64,000 nt of DNA, from contig WOFQ01000054.1 in NCBI GenBank assembly GCA_012184525.1, positions 186,001 through 250,000 on the forward strand, given 5' to 3'. This stretch comes from Xenoacremonium recifei. Taxonomy: Eukaryota; Ascomycota; Sordariomycetes; Hypocreales; Nectriaceae. The notes beneath the pieces are model-generated. The model saw only the letters and a program-made list of their open reading frames with translations. It had not been told where the DNA came from and ran no database searches. The translations under genes and the position numbers were made by a program. Position 1 is the stretch's first letter. Each line of letters starts with the position of its first letter. Positions 43,779-53,769 of the stretch are shown here, in pieces.

Positions 43779-45745
43779 ATGGCTTCAGAAAAATCTGCGC
43801 AACATGAGGAGGGTACTGGTGAGGTCTATGATGGCCTCAAGGTGCCTGATGTAACTTGGTACAAGCATCCAGGGCTTCGGAAACTATATTGTCTTCTCCC
43901 CATCTGTTTCTTAGGCCAGTCACAAACATTCTTGCGCCGAAGTTGTTGTCTTCTACTGACACTCCACAGGCTCAACGATCAATGGTTATGATGGCAGCCT
44001 ACTCAATGGCCTGCAGACCGATGTCAACTGGCAAAACTGTTGGTCTTTCTTCTCTTCCTTGATGTTTCGGCATTGACCACGAGACATAGACTTCGACAAT
44101 CCCTCTGGTTCTCGACTGGGTCTTTTCACAGCTATTCAGAACATCGGTGGTATTTCTGCGTTGCTATTTTGTAAGCCTCCTCCATTGGGCCCTGGGTCAG
44201 AACCCAGGTAATGAAGACTTCTTTCTGACTATGTATTGTATAGCAAGTTACGTGGCGGACTTCTTCGGCCGGAGAATGGGTGTCACCATCGGGTTGATCA
44301 TCCTCTTTGTCGGTACCATAATCCAGTGTGTTCCGGCTGTCAATCAAAACATGTTCATAGGGGGTCGATTTCTTGTTGGCTTGGGGTGAGTTGGGCATGA
44401 TGCGGGCCGGAAATTTCTGTCTAGCATGAATTATCGTAATATTCAAGGGAAGTGGCTAACACGCAACAGCTCGAATCTCTCCCAAGGATCAGCGCCTCTT
44501 CTGATTATGGAACTGGCCTACCCAAGCCATCGCGGCAAGCTAACAACCATGGTATATTGCTCGGACTGTTTTTATGCGAGCATCAACTGATTCCTGCCTA
44601 GTATAACACCCTGTGGTACGTTGGTTCAATTATTGCGGCATGGACAGTCTTCGGGACTTTGAAATATACCACCGATGCTGCCTGGAAGGTTCCAGTGGCA
44701 CTGCAAGCTCTCATGCCCCTGGTGCAATTCTTCGGTATCTGGCTTCTTCCCGAGAGTCCTCGATGGCTGTGCTCGAAAGACCGACTCGACGAGGCATACC
44801 AAGTTCTTGTTAAGGTATGACTGGAAGTCCTCATTTTAGTGACCACTCTAACATCGTCAGTACCATGCAAACGGAGATGAGAACGATGCTTTCGTCCAAG
44901 CAGAGTTCACCGAGATCCAGGAAACTATTCGTCTCGAAAGGCAGCACGAGCACTCATCGTGGTTCGTTTTTCTCAAAACCCCAGGCAATAGAAGACGACT
45001 TCTTCTTATCGCTTTGACCTCCTTCTTCAGCCAGTGCTCTGGAAATGGACTGGTCAGCTACTACATTCATGACATCTTGGACTCGGTTGGCGTGACTTCG
45101 TCCTACGAACAGTCTGTAATCAATGGGTGCCTACAGGTCTGGAGCTTCCTTGTTGCCATTGGTTTCTCTGCCTTCTTGGTTGATAGACTCGGACGAAAGA
45201 CCCTTTTTATGATTGCTGGAGTGGGCATGTTGTTGAGTTTCAGCGTCTGGACCGGGTGAGTTTCCTCCTTGGTTTTCTCATTCTGCAACAAACTAACAAG
45301 AAGACTTAGTTGCTCTGCTGTTTACGACAAGACCGGAAACAAAGGTGCTGGTGGCGCCGTGATTGCCATGATCTTCGTTTTTTATGGCATGGCGGGCTTT
45401 GCCTGGCCAGGCCTCACTGTGGCATACTGCGCGGAGATCTTGCCCTTCAACATCCGAGCCAAGGGCCTCGCCATCAATTTCGCTTTAACTGCTACGTCTA
45501 GTGTGTTTAACCAGTACGTGAATCCCATTGGTCTCAAACACCTTCAGTGGAAGTACTACTTTGTATACATTGCCATCCTGGTCATTGAGTGTCTCTGTAT
45601 CAAATTTCTATATGTTGAGACAAGGGGCCCAACTTTGGAGGAGATTGCAGCCTTGTTCGATGGAGATGACGCTCAGGTTGGCCACATTGAGCCTCCGAAT
45701 CCAAAGAAGGTCGAGGAGGGCGGCATTGAGCATGTTGAGAAATGA
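43779..45745 (+). CDS. MFS sugar transporter, lactose-permease-like
   Basis: Exons 43779-43914, 43970-44038, 44090-44170, 44244-44385, 44470-44551, 44602-44814, 44861-45255 and 45310-45745 give 517 residues. It has 12-helix sugar-porter marks: GYDGSLLNGLQ in helix 1, VADFFGRRMG, GGRFLVGLG, LLPESPRWLCSKDR, DRLGRKTLF, YCAEILPFNIRAKG and FLYVETRGPTLEEIAALFDG. The GYDGS-NGLQ start and overall pattern fit the lactose/cellobiose permease group (Lac12/LacP-like), a proton-coupled plasma-membrane importer. The first intron (43915-43969) needs a GC donor (TTAG/GCCAGT) to keep CFLG/STINGYDG in frame; no GT donor gives the conserved sequence. The second intron uses the weak donor GTTGGT. With the divergent cytosolic GH35 gene it forms an uptake-and-hydrolysis pair. 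Confidence 0.88.
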
Positions 45746-45862
45746 TGCAACAGAGTCGCATGCTAGTCGAGTCCTCAAGCCCTCTCACTAAGACCCTTGT
45801 TTAGTGTGACAGCCGTTAAAATGCATTTATTTTGGAATCACATTTATAAAAAGAAATCTTTT

Positions 45863-46408
45863 TCATGCATCTTTTCCCTTGAAGCTAGAAGTATGGACAC
45901 CTTCGAGCTCTGATAGTGGCTCCTCCGAACTGCCTGGTGGGTTATACCATGTCTCAGCCTCGTCCATCCGTTCTACCGCTAAGTTGACTACAACTTGGGC
46001 ATCCTGGCTTACTAGGCCTTGCTCCTTGCACAACTCCTTAAACCGATATCTCCAGAAACCCCACCGCTTAGGTGACAGCCCGGGCTTTCCATCAAACATT
46101 GATCTCGGGGTAACATCTTCGTCATAACTCTCACCATCATCGTCCTCCTTGGACCATCTCAAAAGAGTCCTACCACTGTGAATAACCCATTCAGTCGCCG
46201 CCAAGATCTGAAATTCCATTTGCTTCGGGTCAGTAGTATTGTTTTCTTCGAGAGCCGCGCGCAGTTGTCGGGTAGCATAGTCGTCCCAGCCTGCGATTCC
46301 GGCTTCAAGACATCTTGCGGCGAAAGCATTTTGGTTACGCCACGTGCGTATAAATTCCTCGGTCGGAGTGTCGGTGTTGGCAAGAGGCCCTGACCAGGCG
46401 TCTGCCAT
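45863..46408 (-). CDS. DUF3632-like fungal protein, 5' end uncertain
   Basis: From the first ATG (46408) the frame gives 181 residues: a helical protein with FAARCLEAGIAGWDDYATRQLRAALEE, AATEWVIHSGRTLLRW, GKPGLSPKRWGFWRYRFKELC and VVNLAVERMDEAE. This fits the DUF3632 family, of unknown function and often single-copy-poor and variable in fungi. The reading is open upstream (ELQLWQDLPLFTQR before the Met), and family members usually have more sequence there. A splice acceptor TTTAG at 46456 with branch GCTAAT suggests a 5' exon, but the candidate upstream exon (up to about 46570) has no ATG in frame. The gene may be 5'-truncated. It is convergent with the permease, 117 bases away. Confidence 0.6.
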   Translation of the reverse strand: MADAWSGPLANTDTPTEEFIRTWRNQNAFAARCLEAGIAGWDDYATRQLRAALEENNTTDPKQMEFQILAATEWVIHSGRTLLRWSKEDDDGESYDEDVTPRSMFDGKPGLSPKRWGFWRYRFKELCKEQGLVSQDAQVVVNLAVERMDEAETWYNPPGSSEEPLSELEGVHTSSFKGKDA

Positions 46409-47227
46409 TCGCTGCGTGAACAGGGGAAGATCTTGCCATAGCTGCAGTTCTTGCTAAACAACCGAGTTCCGCATTAGCCACTCTCACAAAGCCAACTTCA
46501 CTTTTGGTGGTCAACCTACACCCCAGATCTGCAACCGGCAGGTCCACGCGGCTCCTCAAGTCAATATGCAAGTGCCGCGGAACCAGCGCCCTCGCTATCC
46601 CGAGCTAATCCGGAACTTCGAGGGTCTCGATATCTATGGCTCGGACCTTCGGGGGGACCCTGTCATGGCAGATGGCGCGACGTACACATAAGGCCCTCCT
46701 GGGCCAAGCCGAGCTTGGTACCCCGAGAATAATCGGGAAAACGGGAACCATGTCTACCATGATCCTAGCCGGCCTCCGTTGGGTCGACCGAGGCCAGGGC
46801 GTGTGCAAAATCATCCGTTCACAGCTGCGACTGCTATACCAGCAGATCATGAGATCGAGGAAGATAGTCTGAGCTAGCTGGTACAGAATATATGCTCTAC
46901 TATGATCGGAACAACAGCCATCACCGGGGCCCTTCCCAACCCGACCAGAGGAGATAGAATACTTCTTTGTCATGTGCCGGTGGTTGCGGGCTGGTCACCG
47001 GATCGTTGGTTAACGAGAGATGCTGGGTCACTGAGTGTCCGGCTTAGAATACAGTCTTTACCGAATAGATATTGGTTTTATTGCTATGCTACTCTTTCGG
47101 CGCCCCGTGAACTAGGATGCAAATTGGAACAATGCAACAGAATTGTTTTTAATTCATTCTTTCATCGCGACATATTTTGGCATTAAAAGCAGAGGGACAA
47201 AGACTTAAAAAGGGGGGCTTTTTTCAA
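46409..47227. other. intergenic, possible remnant of upstream exon
   Basis: About 820 bases between the DUF3632-like gene and the HET gene. The first 160 bases may hold a decayed 5' exon of the DUF3632-like gene. The rest shows no gene. Confidence 0.4.
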
Positions 47228-49391
47228 TTATATAACTGAAATAGTGACAGATTCTCGTTGTTCTGTTCGAAAAGTATAACTTCTCCCAACATTCTCCTCA
47301 TACACACCGAATACATCATCTTCCAGAGGCTCGTAATCGTCCACCACTCCATAGGTGGTGGTAAAAATGCCTACACGCTGATAGTTCTCGGTTTCGTCCT
47401 GTCTCCGTAAGACAAGACATTCCGAGGTAGATAGGTTAACAAAGCCACAGTCCACAACATAGCATCGAATCAATAGGACCCATAAAGCCATCCCTTCCAC
47501 CTGCTCATTCTCGTCGAGCAGAGTGTCAACGGTAAAACTGCTTTGATAATCGGTCCGGACTTCGCCACCAACCTCATACCTGATTTTGTCCTGCTGGGTA
47601 GAGAGAACGCGGAACGGCTGAAGTCTTCCACGAATGGTGAGAACCCCATGGCTCACCTGGGCCGTGTCGTCCTTGTTCAATGGGACCGTGAACGCATTTA
47701 TGATTTCAACAAAATACTCCATTGTGAGGACATCTATATCCCCCTCGCTTCCGGTCCTTAGATAGTTATAGGAGATAGGCTCGTCAATCGAGGCCCACGA
47801 CCACGAAGGCGCGCGATACTCCGTTGGCCGCTTTCGCGTCGCTGATAATTTGTTCCCCTTTTGGCCGAAGTATCTTTTCCAGCATAGAAACTTGGGCAAT
47901 TCAGATCGCCATAGCCCAGCTAGGTACTGGTCTCCCTCGTGGAGCGTTCGGCGGAACGCTTTGGCGATCCCCGAGATTGCAACCAGCTTGTCCTCTGTCC
48001 TAGTGAATTCACACGACGAGTATTCTGTCACCAAGCTCCCCCATAGCTGGGTATGGTGGCTTTGAGTTGTCGCATTCGTACTGCTACTCGGTGTCTTTCT
48101 CAATGTGTCCAGACTAGGTCCATGCATTATCATATCGGCTTCCTCCCGCGAGACTGAAGAAGAGGGAGAGAAGTAGGATGTACCCTCCGGCCAGCTCTCA
48201 CAGGCAAACAGCGCAGAGCACCGCCAATATACCTGTGACTTTCCGAAATGGAGGATACGGGGAGCCAGCAGCCGTTCCTGAAAGACCCAGCCTCGTTGCG
48301 TCAAGGGCGCGGATTTATAGTCATTGTCGTATTCTTTTTTGTTCCAAATGAGATATTCTCTTGCTGGTTCGCCAACCCATTCAGCGCGGGAGATAGTAGA
48401 CTCGATCAAGAGCGCGTCGCGATCATGAAATAGACCAGATTCAGGGCTATCAACATGTGCAGCCACAATGTTCACAGCGGCGTTTCCATAGACATGCTGC
48501 ATTCTCGGCGCTTCACTCAGCCATTCCTCACGACTGTCCTGCTTTATACAGAGTGAGTCAATCCAGAGATAACGGATGCCTAGTTGATGGACCACGAACA
48601 CGGCATCTCGAAAAGTGGCCGGGAGTTTGGACGTGGGCAGTCCCGCCATGAGCGCTTCCTCGGTAGCATCATTTAGCTGCAAAAATGTTGACGAGCCCCA
48701 GCGGTGACTCAACGTTGCGTAGCTGTTAGACACTGTCTCTGGATTCGTGGAGTCCATCTTCATTACGATACGGAACTCTTCGCTTCCTGTAGACCCAACG
48801 TCGATGAGTCTTGTCGGCAGTCGTTGCCCTTCTTCCACTCCGTCACCATTAATTGCGCGTTGTGAGCATGACTCGTGGTCATGCAAGCAGTTGTGATACC
48901 ATTTTCTCATCAGTCGAATCGTCTTATCCGAGTCAGGTTTGGAGGCGATCTCTGCGCACAGCTGTTTCAGATCAATACTCGGCGCTGTATTGTGAACTCA
49001 GGTTAAAATGGTACATATCAGCGGATCGGGGACACCAACCCGGATCTATAGTCACCATATTAAATTCAGGACCACTGCAACTGCGCTTGCTGGACCCATC
49101 CTGTTCCTTTTCTGTCCAATTTATGAAGAACTCGATGACCTCTGGGTACGTGTACTCGTAATATAGCCGACGCGTGTAAAACTTCGCCGGGTTTTGGGGA
49201 ACGCCAGGCCCCATCTCTAGATATCGAATGATTTGACAGCAAAAAATGCATCCGATGTTAGCTCCGTCCCGCAGTTTTTCCACAGAATCGAGATGGGGAG
49301 CCATGTTAGTGGCCATATTGCCACGTGTCTGACTGATCTTGTGCCCGCGGAAGATATTGTCCGCGCAGGCATTGCAAAGAACGCAGCCCAT
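47228..49391 (-). CDS. HET-domain (heterokaryon incompatibility-type) protein
   Basis: Exons (minus) 49391-49040 and 48984-47228 give 702 residues. The start MGCVLCNACADNIF has clustered Cys, a pattern common ahead of HET domains; a second Cys pair is in GCIFCCQII. The HET domain (about 203-345) has YATLSHRWGSS, LPATFRDAVFVVHQLGIRYLWIDSLCIKQDSREEW and GNAAVNIVAA. Later marks such as RGWVFQERLLAPRILHFG and APSWSWASID are typical of the large fungal HET family. Some members trigger cell death when unlike strains fuse; most have no known partner. The intron (48985-49039) has the weak donor GTTGGT and was chosen because it avoids the TGA after SAEY and keeps KLC-type sequence in frame. The join is therefore less certain than the two exons. 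Confidence 0.82.
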
Positions 49392-50257
49392 TGTATTTGT
49401 GCACAGGCGACAAAAGTAAGGAGAGAATGTGAGGATAGACCATGAGAAACAAATAGATATAACAACATACGTTGGAAGAAGAACGGGCGACCTAAGATCC
49501 CTGTTCAGTGGGTTTGTTTGCTTTTGCATTTGACTTCAATAGCAATCGGCTGATGCCTGAATGCCACGTCTTACCTGTCCATGTCAGAAATTCACTCGAG
49601 CTGAAGCTCATTGGTGGTGCCTTCGGAACTAAAGGTTCTTCCTTCCGTTCTAAATGCCTGAAAGATAACGTAAGGTACCTATTGCAAAGGGATCTTCCAG
49701 TTTGTAAAATACAAACTGTTACAAATAGTTACATTGCGATTCGGTTCGAGCGCCGGAGACTGATGGATCGGTGCCCTGGTTTATGTACCAAACCGGCAGC
49801 AGCATCTGCTTGCACGCCGAGGTGGTCTAAGGGCGTAGGTATGTTCCTTGGGTAGCTGAACTTTGCTTGGCTTTCGTATTTGGGTCTAATGTACACGAGA
49901 AATCGGGTTTCTATATACAGCTGTCAACTGAAACCGTGTCGGGCACATCTCGTGATGATGTCCTGCCTCGTTTTTTTTTCTCTGAAGAGGCATCTATTAA
50001 AATTTGAAATAACTTTTTATTAGTTCATTAATTTCTATTAATTAATAATAGAATTATAATATTTTAACGATTATAATATTAATCATCTTCAATCTGTTAT
50101 TTTCCAGGTCTTTCCTGTAGGGTAATTAAAAAGCGGCCTCGGGAACCGCCAATTAAGCCGAGATCGAAGCCGAAGGGAGATCGCTCGCAATCCTTCAATT
50201 TTTCTGCGACATCAAGAAGCTGCGCCAGCTCTCTCAGCAACACAATCGCCCATCGGG
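49392..50257. other. intergenic with AT-rich tract
   Basis: About 870 bases between the HET gene (-) and the FSH1 gene (+), both 5' regions. It contains the AT-rich tract at 49971-50095; otherwise nothing is recognisable. Confidence 0.5.
49971..50095. other. strongly AT-rich tract
   Basis: About 125 bases made almost only of A and T, rich in TTAATTAATAAT-like runs, in a window otherwise near half G+C. Such a tract could be a relic of RIP-mutated repeat DNA, but no element can be identified. Confidence 0.5.
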
Positions 50258-51031
50258 ATGACTCAAACAAACGGAGAGGCGCCATTAAAGCGCATCCTCT
50301 GTCTTCACGGAGGCGGCGTCAACGCAGAAGTCTTCGAATTACAATGCCGAGGCATCATCGCACGCCTCAAGTTTAAGTTTCGGCTCGTCTTCATGAACGC
50401 GCCGTTTCAGTCAGCGCCACACCCTTCAATCGTCAGCGTTTTCGGAGAACAAGGGCCATTTTGGCGATGGCTACGTTGGGAGCCAGATCACCCCGCCATC
50501 GACGGCCAGTCAGCAGCGGAAGAGATCGTGACCGCCTGTCGGAGAGCTATGGAGGATGACCCGGGAACTGGCGAGTGGGTTGGCATCCTGGGGTTCAGTC
50601 AAGGAGCTAAAATGGCAGCTTCAGTGCTGTGGGCTCAACAGAAGATCACCGAGAAGCTTGGAGCTGCAAATGCACTCACCAACTTCAAGTTTGGCATCTT
50701 GATGGCGGGTAAAGCACCGCTCGTGATGTTGGATTGGCGAGTCGACCAGCCAAGGTTCGTCACTGATGCGGGTGAATTAAGTGGCGCATTCGAGGACTGG
50801 CCGAATAAGAATGAAGGCGAGCATGTCATCAGTATCCCGACCTTGCATGTCCATGGCCTTCGGGATGCTGGGATCGAACAGCATAGAGTGCTACGGGATT
50901 GCTATTGCGAGACAGGCACAGCAGGTCTGCTTGAGTGGGATGGTGGTCACCGGATCCCGATAAAAGAGCATGATATAGAAGCAGTCTCTTTGAAGATATT
51001 AGAGCTGGCCAGGTCAGCAGATACGATATAG
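50258..51031 (+). CDS. FSH1-family serine hydrolase
   Basis: A single exon of 257 residues, the usual size of the FSH1 (serine hydrolase) family. Visible are the oxyanion-hole motif LCLHGGGVN near the start, the nucleophile elbow GILGFSQGAK with Ser114, Asp203 in HGLRDAG and His231 in WDGGHRIP, giving a complete catalytic triad of an alpha/beta hydrolase. Relatives include yeast Fsh1 and thioesterase-like hydrolases of polyketide clusters (LovG/CitA-like), but no polyketide synthase lies in this window, so the substrate is open. No signal peptide; cytosolic. The ATG at 50258 sits about ten residues before the first strand. Confidence 0.88.
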   Translation: MTQTNGEAPLKRILCLHGGGVNAEVFELQCRGIIARLKFKFRLVFMNAPFQSAPHPSIVSVFGEQGPFWRWLRWEPDHPAIDGQSAAEEIVTACRRAMEDDPGTGEWVGILGFSQGAKMAASVLWAQQKITEKLGAANALTNFKFGILMAGKAPLVMLDWRVDQPRFVTDAGELSGAFEDWPNKNEGEHVISIPTLHVHGLRDAGIEQHRVLRDCYCETGTAGLLEWDGGHRIPIKEHDIEAVSLKILELARSADTI

Positions 51032-51217
51032 ACTTGATGGGATAGAGCGTTGATAGATGAAAGACCACTAGAACTACCTAATAGAAATGATTAAAAGCAT
51101 TGATGGATCCCCCTGCTGAGTAGGTCACGTTGTCATTAAGCTCTTACTGCCCCTGAACGCCTATTTCTTTGCCTTGACATGAAGAGTCGTGAATGGGTAT
51201 CGTAGTGGAGTTACTTC

Positions 51218-53070
51218 TTACCTTTGCGTCTGATTGACCGGGCTATAAATGTTGGCATCCATCTCATAAATATAATGATTCTGACCCTGCATCTCTGCAG
51301 TGAGAGGCAACGAGCCTTGCACCTCCGACGGTGGTGATGGAGTCCATTGATACTGATACTCCGGCGGCTTCGTATCGGCTGCATGATTGATAGAAGCAGC
51401 TTGATCCACCGGTTTTCTTCTGCGACGGATCAAGTAAAAGACGGCGAAGCCAAGTGCAGCAACTCCGGCCACCACCCCAACTACTGTTCCCCCAATGGCG
51501 CCTCCACTGAGACCAGAACTGGAATTAGGAGAGGGCTTGGGGTTGCTCGTGGCTGAAGTCGTAGTCAATGCTGAAGCTGAGGGCTGGGTGATTCCGCTGG
51601 CGTCCTGACACTGGCTGGCAGTCTCCTCGTCGAAGACACGAACAAGCTTGGTGCTCGACGTTGGATTTGCCTGCCAGAGAGTAAAGGTTCCCGCATCAAG
51701 ATTGACCATGAGATATGCGGACGTAAAGAAGTATCGACCAAGGGTTGATGGCTGGCTCCCAACTCCGTTTATTAGCAGCTCCTTGGTATTGTTGTCAAAG
51801 GTCCGACTTCCGTTCCTAGCAATGTCTACAAAAGGGACGATGTATTGATCGTTCGGGACGCGGATCGTTAAACCGGACTCGAGTTGAAATGTGATGTCAC
51901 CATCAAATCTATTCATTTTAGCCTCCATTCGTAAGAGGAAGTTCTAATTATCGTATAAACTTACACATTATCTGCATCGAAGAGGCGTGCGCTCCAGTGA
52001 AGACCGTAACTCGATCCTGTATCATTGAATCCCTATTATAACATGAGCCATGAACCTTACTCGGGTAGTTCCGTAACGTACAGTTACTTGTTCAAACGTC
52101 GTTACATACGATTCTGGCGCTTCCAACAATAACTGGCGTTGAGGGACTAGACAGACTGGCAGAGCGGTGCTTGAAGGGAAAATGGACTCGTCCGAGCCGT
52201 CACGGAAATTGACCCTAATGTCTGGAAAACGTCATGTTAGAAAAAGCAACAGAGAAGAAGACGATTTCCTTACCCGAAACAATCACGCGCATTCCAGTCC
52301 AGCACCCTCCGGATCCAGAGTAATCGGAGTAATCCAGCGGTGCTGTATAATTCGCACCAATCACTTTTTCCTCGTCGTAACCTCCCAAGACAATAGAACC
52401 GTCCATTCCATAGTCTTGACCCCAGAAGAATGACCACACACGGGAGCTGATATCGCCAGCCGCTCGTAATGAGTTAAGATATGTTGAGTTCCTGCCGAAG
52501 CCAAGAGCATGCAACATAGTATACCCTGAATCCCACCTGAGTCTAGGAACTCCAACTGGAAACCCGCGCAGGGCGTTAGATCCATTGACGGAGAAGACAT
52601 CTGTTCCACCAAGGCTTGTTGACAAGAGTTTACTGATACCGAGTTCAGCTCCCTGAAAGTCCGACTCCGTGTGTGCACCCCCAGCGGCGATGATGTCTTG
52701 GTCTTTGACCCAAGACTTTGAAGCAGACTCATTGTATAGGTTCCCTCTTCGGACCTCGCAGATCACATTGTTCCAGATTATCGAAGAGTCACAATAAGGT
52801 TGTTCGTCGTAGATCCAAGTGTTGTTGAGTTCTCTATGGTATCATTAGTGACTGTCTAGCCGACGTGTGTTCTCAAACATACGGCCATGGCAAGAGAACG
52901 ATCTGTTGTGACGGGGTTCCAATCTCTGCAGAAATCCCTCGCATGTACGAGTCTTCGATATCCGCGATAACCTGGACGTTTTTGATGGGAAGAACTTGGG
53001 GCTCTGCGTCACAAGCTGGGGCTCCTTTCGAAGGACTGACGAGGAGCAGCAAGTAGAGAAGCCAATGCAT
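51218..53070 (-). CDS. membrane-anchored aspartic-protease-like protein lacking catalytic Asp
   Basis: Exons (minus) 53070-52883, 52833-52274, 52221-52088, 52032-51965 and 51908-51218 give 546 residues. There is a signal peptide (MHWLLYLLLLVSPSKG), a lumenal/extracellular part of about 400 residues, a Ser/Thr/Pro stalk, one membrane segment (GTVVGVVAGVAALGFAVFYLI) and a cytosolic tail starting RRRRK. The lobe order is that of pepsin-like (A1) proteins: AEIGTPSQQIVLLPWPY stands where active enzymes have IGTPPQ...FDTGS, so the first catalytic Asp is missing. The second lobe (TALPVCLVPQRQLLL) also lacks a DTG at the expected place. It is therefore probably a non-enzymatic surface or secretory-pathway protein; the role is unknown. 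A last intron with donor GTAAGA at 51221 is conceivable but not needed. It is divergent from the GH47 gene. Confidence 0.78.
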
Positions 53071-53769
53071 TGTTGATTTGAGTGCCACAAAGACATGGGA
53101 AAAAACGTCGTCCGCCAGGGATCGCGAAGAGAAGACGCAGAAGAGGAAGAAAGGAGAGCCAACATAGTGGCAGGAGGGCGCTATCTTGGTGTTAGTTGGG
53201 AACACTGTCAATCGGACCAACACAGTTGTGGACCGAGTTGGCTCCCTACCAAGTCCGAAACTGGGTTGCCATACATAACAATCCTGCCAGGGCTGCCTAA
53301 CACGCTTTGAATACGCGCCCGGCTGACACAGGAAAAAAGCCTGTTACCACGGGTTCCGTAGCAATTTCCAAACTGTCGGTAGCGAGGTGCTATTTGCAAC
53401 GCTGTGTTGGTAGGAGATCAGGCTTTTCTTCAGCACACAACCAACAACCTGCTCTCAGCGCCGACGCTGATTCGTCTGTAGCTGGGCTGAAGGAGCAAAG
53501 TGGGATGGTCATTTTCAAGGTCGAATAGGAACGCTCGGGCAGGACCGCAACGGGCGCCTAATCCCGCGTCTGAGTGGCTTACACCCTCCAAGCTGAATGG
53601 TTGGAATCCACATGATCCCTGCCAGGAGTCGACGAGACGGCAGCGCCTCAGCGCAAGAGGGGAGCGAGCAGAGAGGGAGTTTGGCAAGGATGCAGCGAGG
53701 CGCAACTCAAAGATCTGGCCCTTTCCTTCTGCCTCCTAGACTCTTTTTCTCGGACATGAGAGGTCTCCT
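53071..53769. promoter_or_regulatory. divergent promoter region
   Basis: About 700 bases between the protease-like gene (-) and the GH47 gene (+). No clear TATA box or known site is seen. Confidence 0.35.

Noticed and set aside
46605..46973. 122-residue minus-strand open frame upstream of the DUF3632-like gene
   Set aside because: No family pattern and no splice link to the downstream frame; likely chance.
51965..52032. NDTGSS in the protease-like protein, resembling the DTGS active-site motif
   Set aside because: It falls around residues 297-302, after both places where the two lobes should carry their catalytic Asp, inside a segment leading to GLHWSARLFDAD. Lobe order makes it a chance match.
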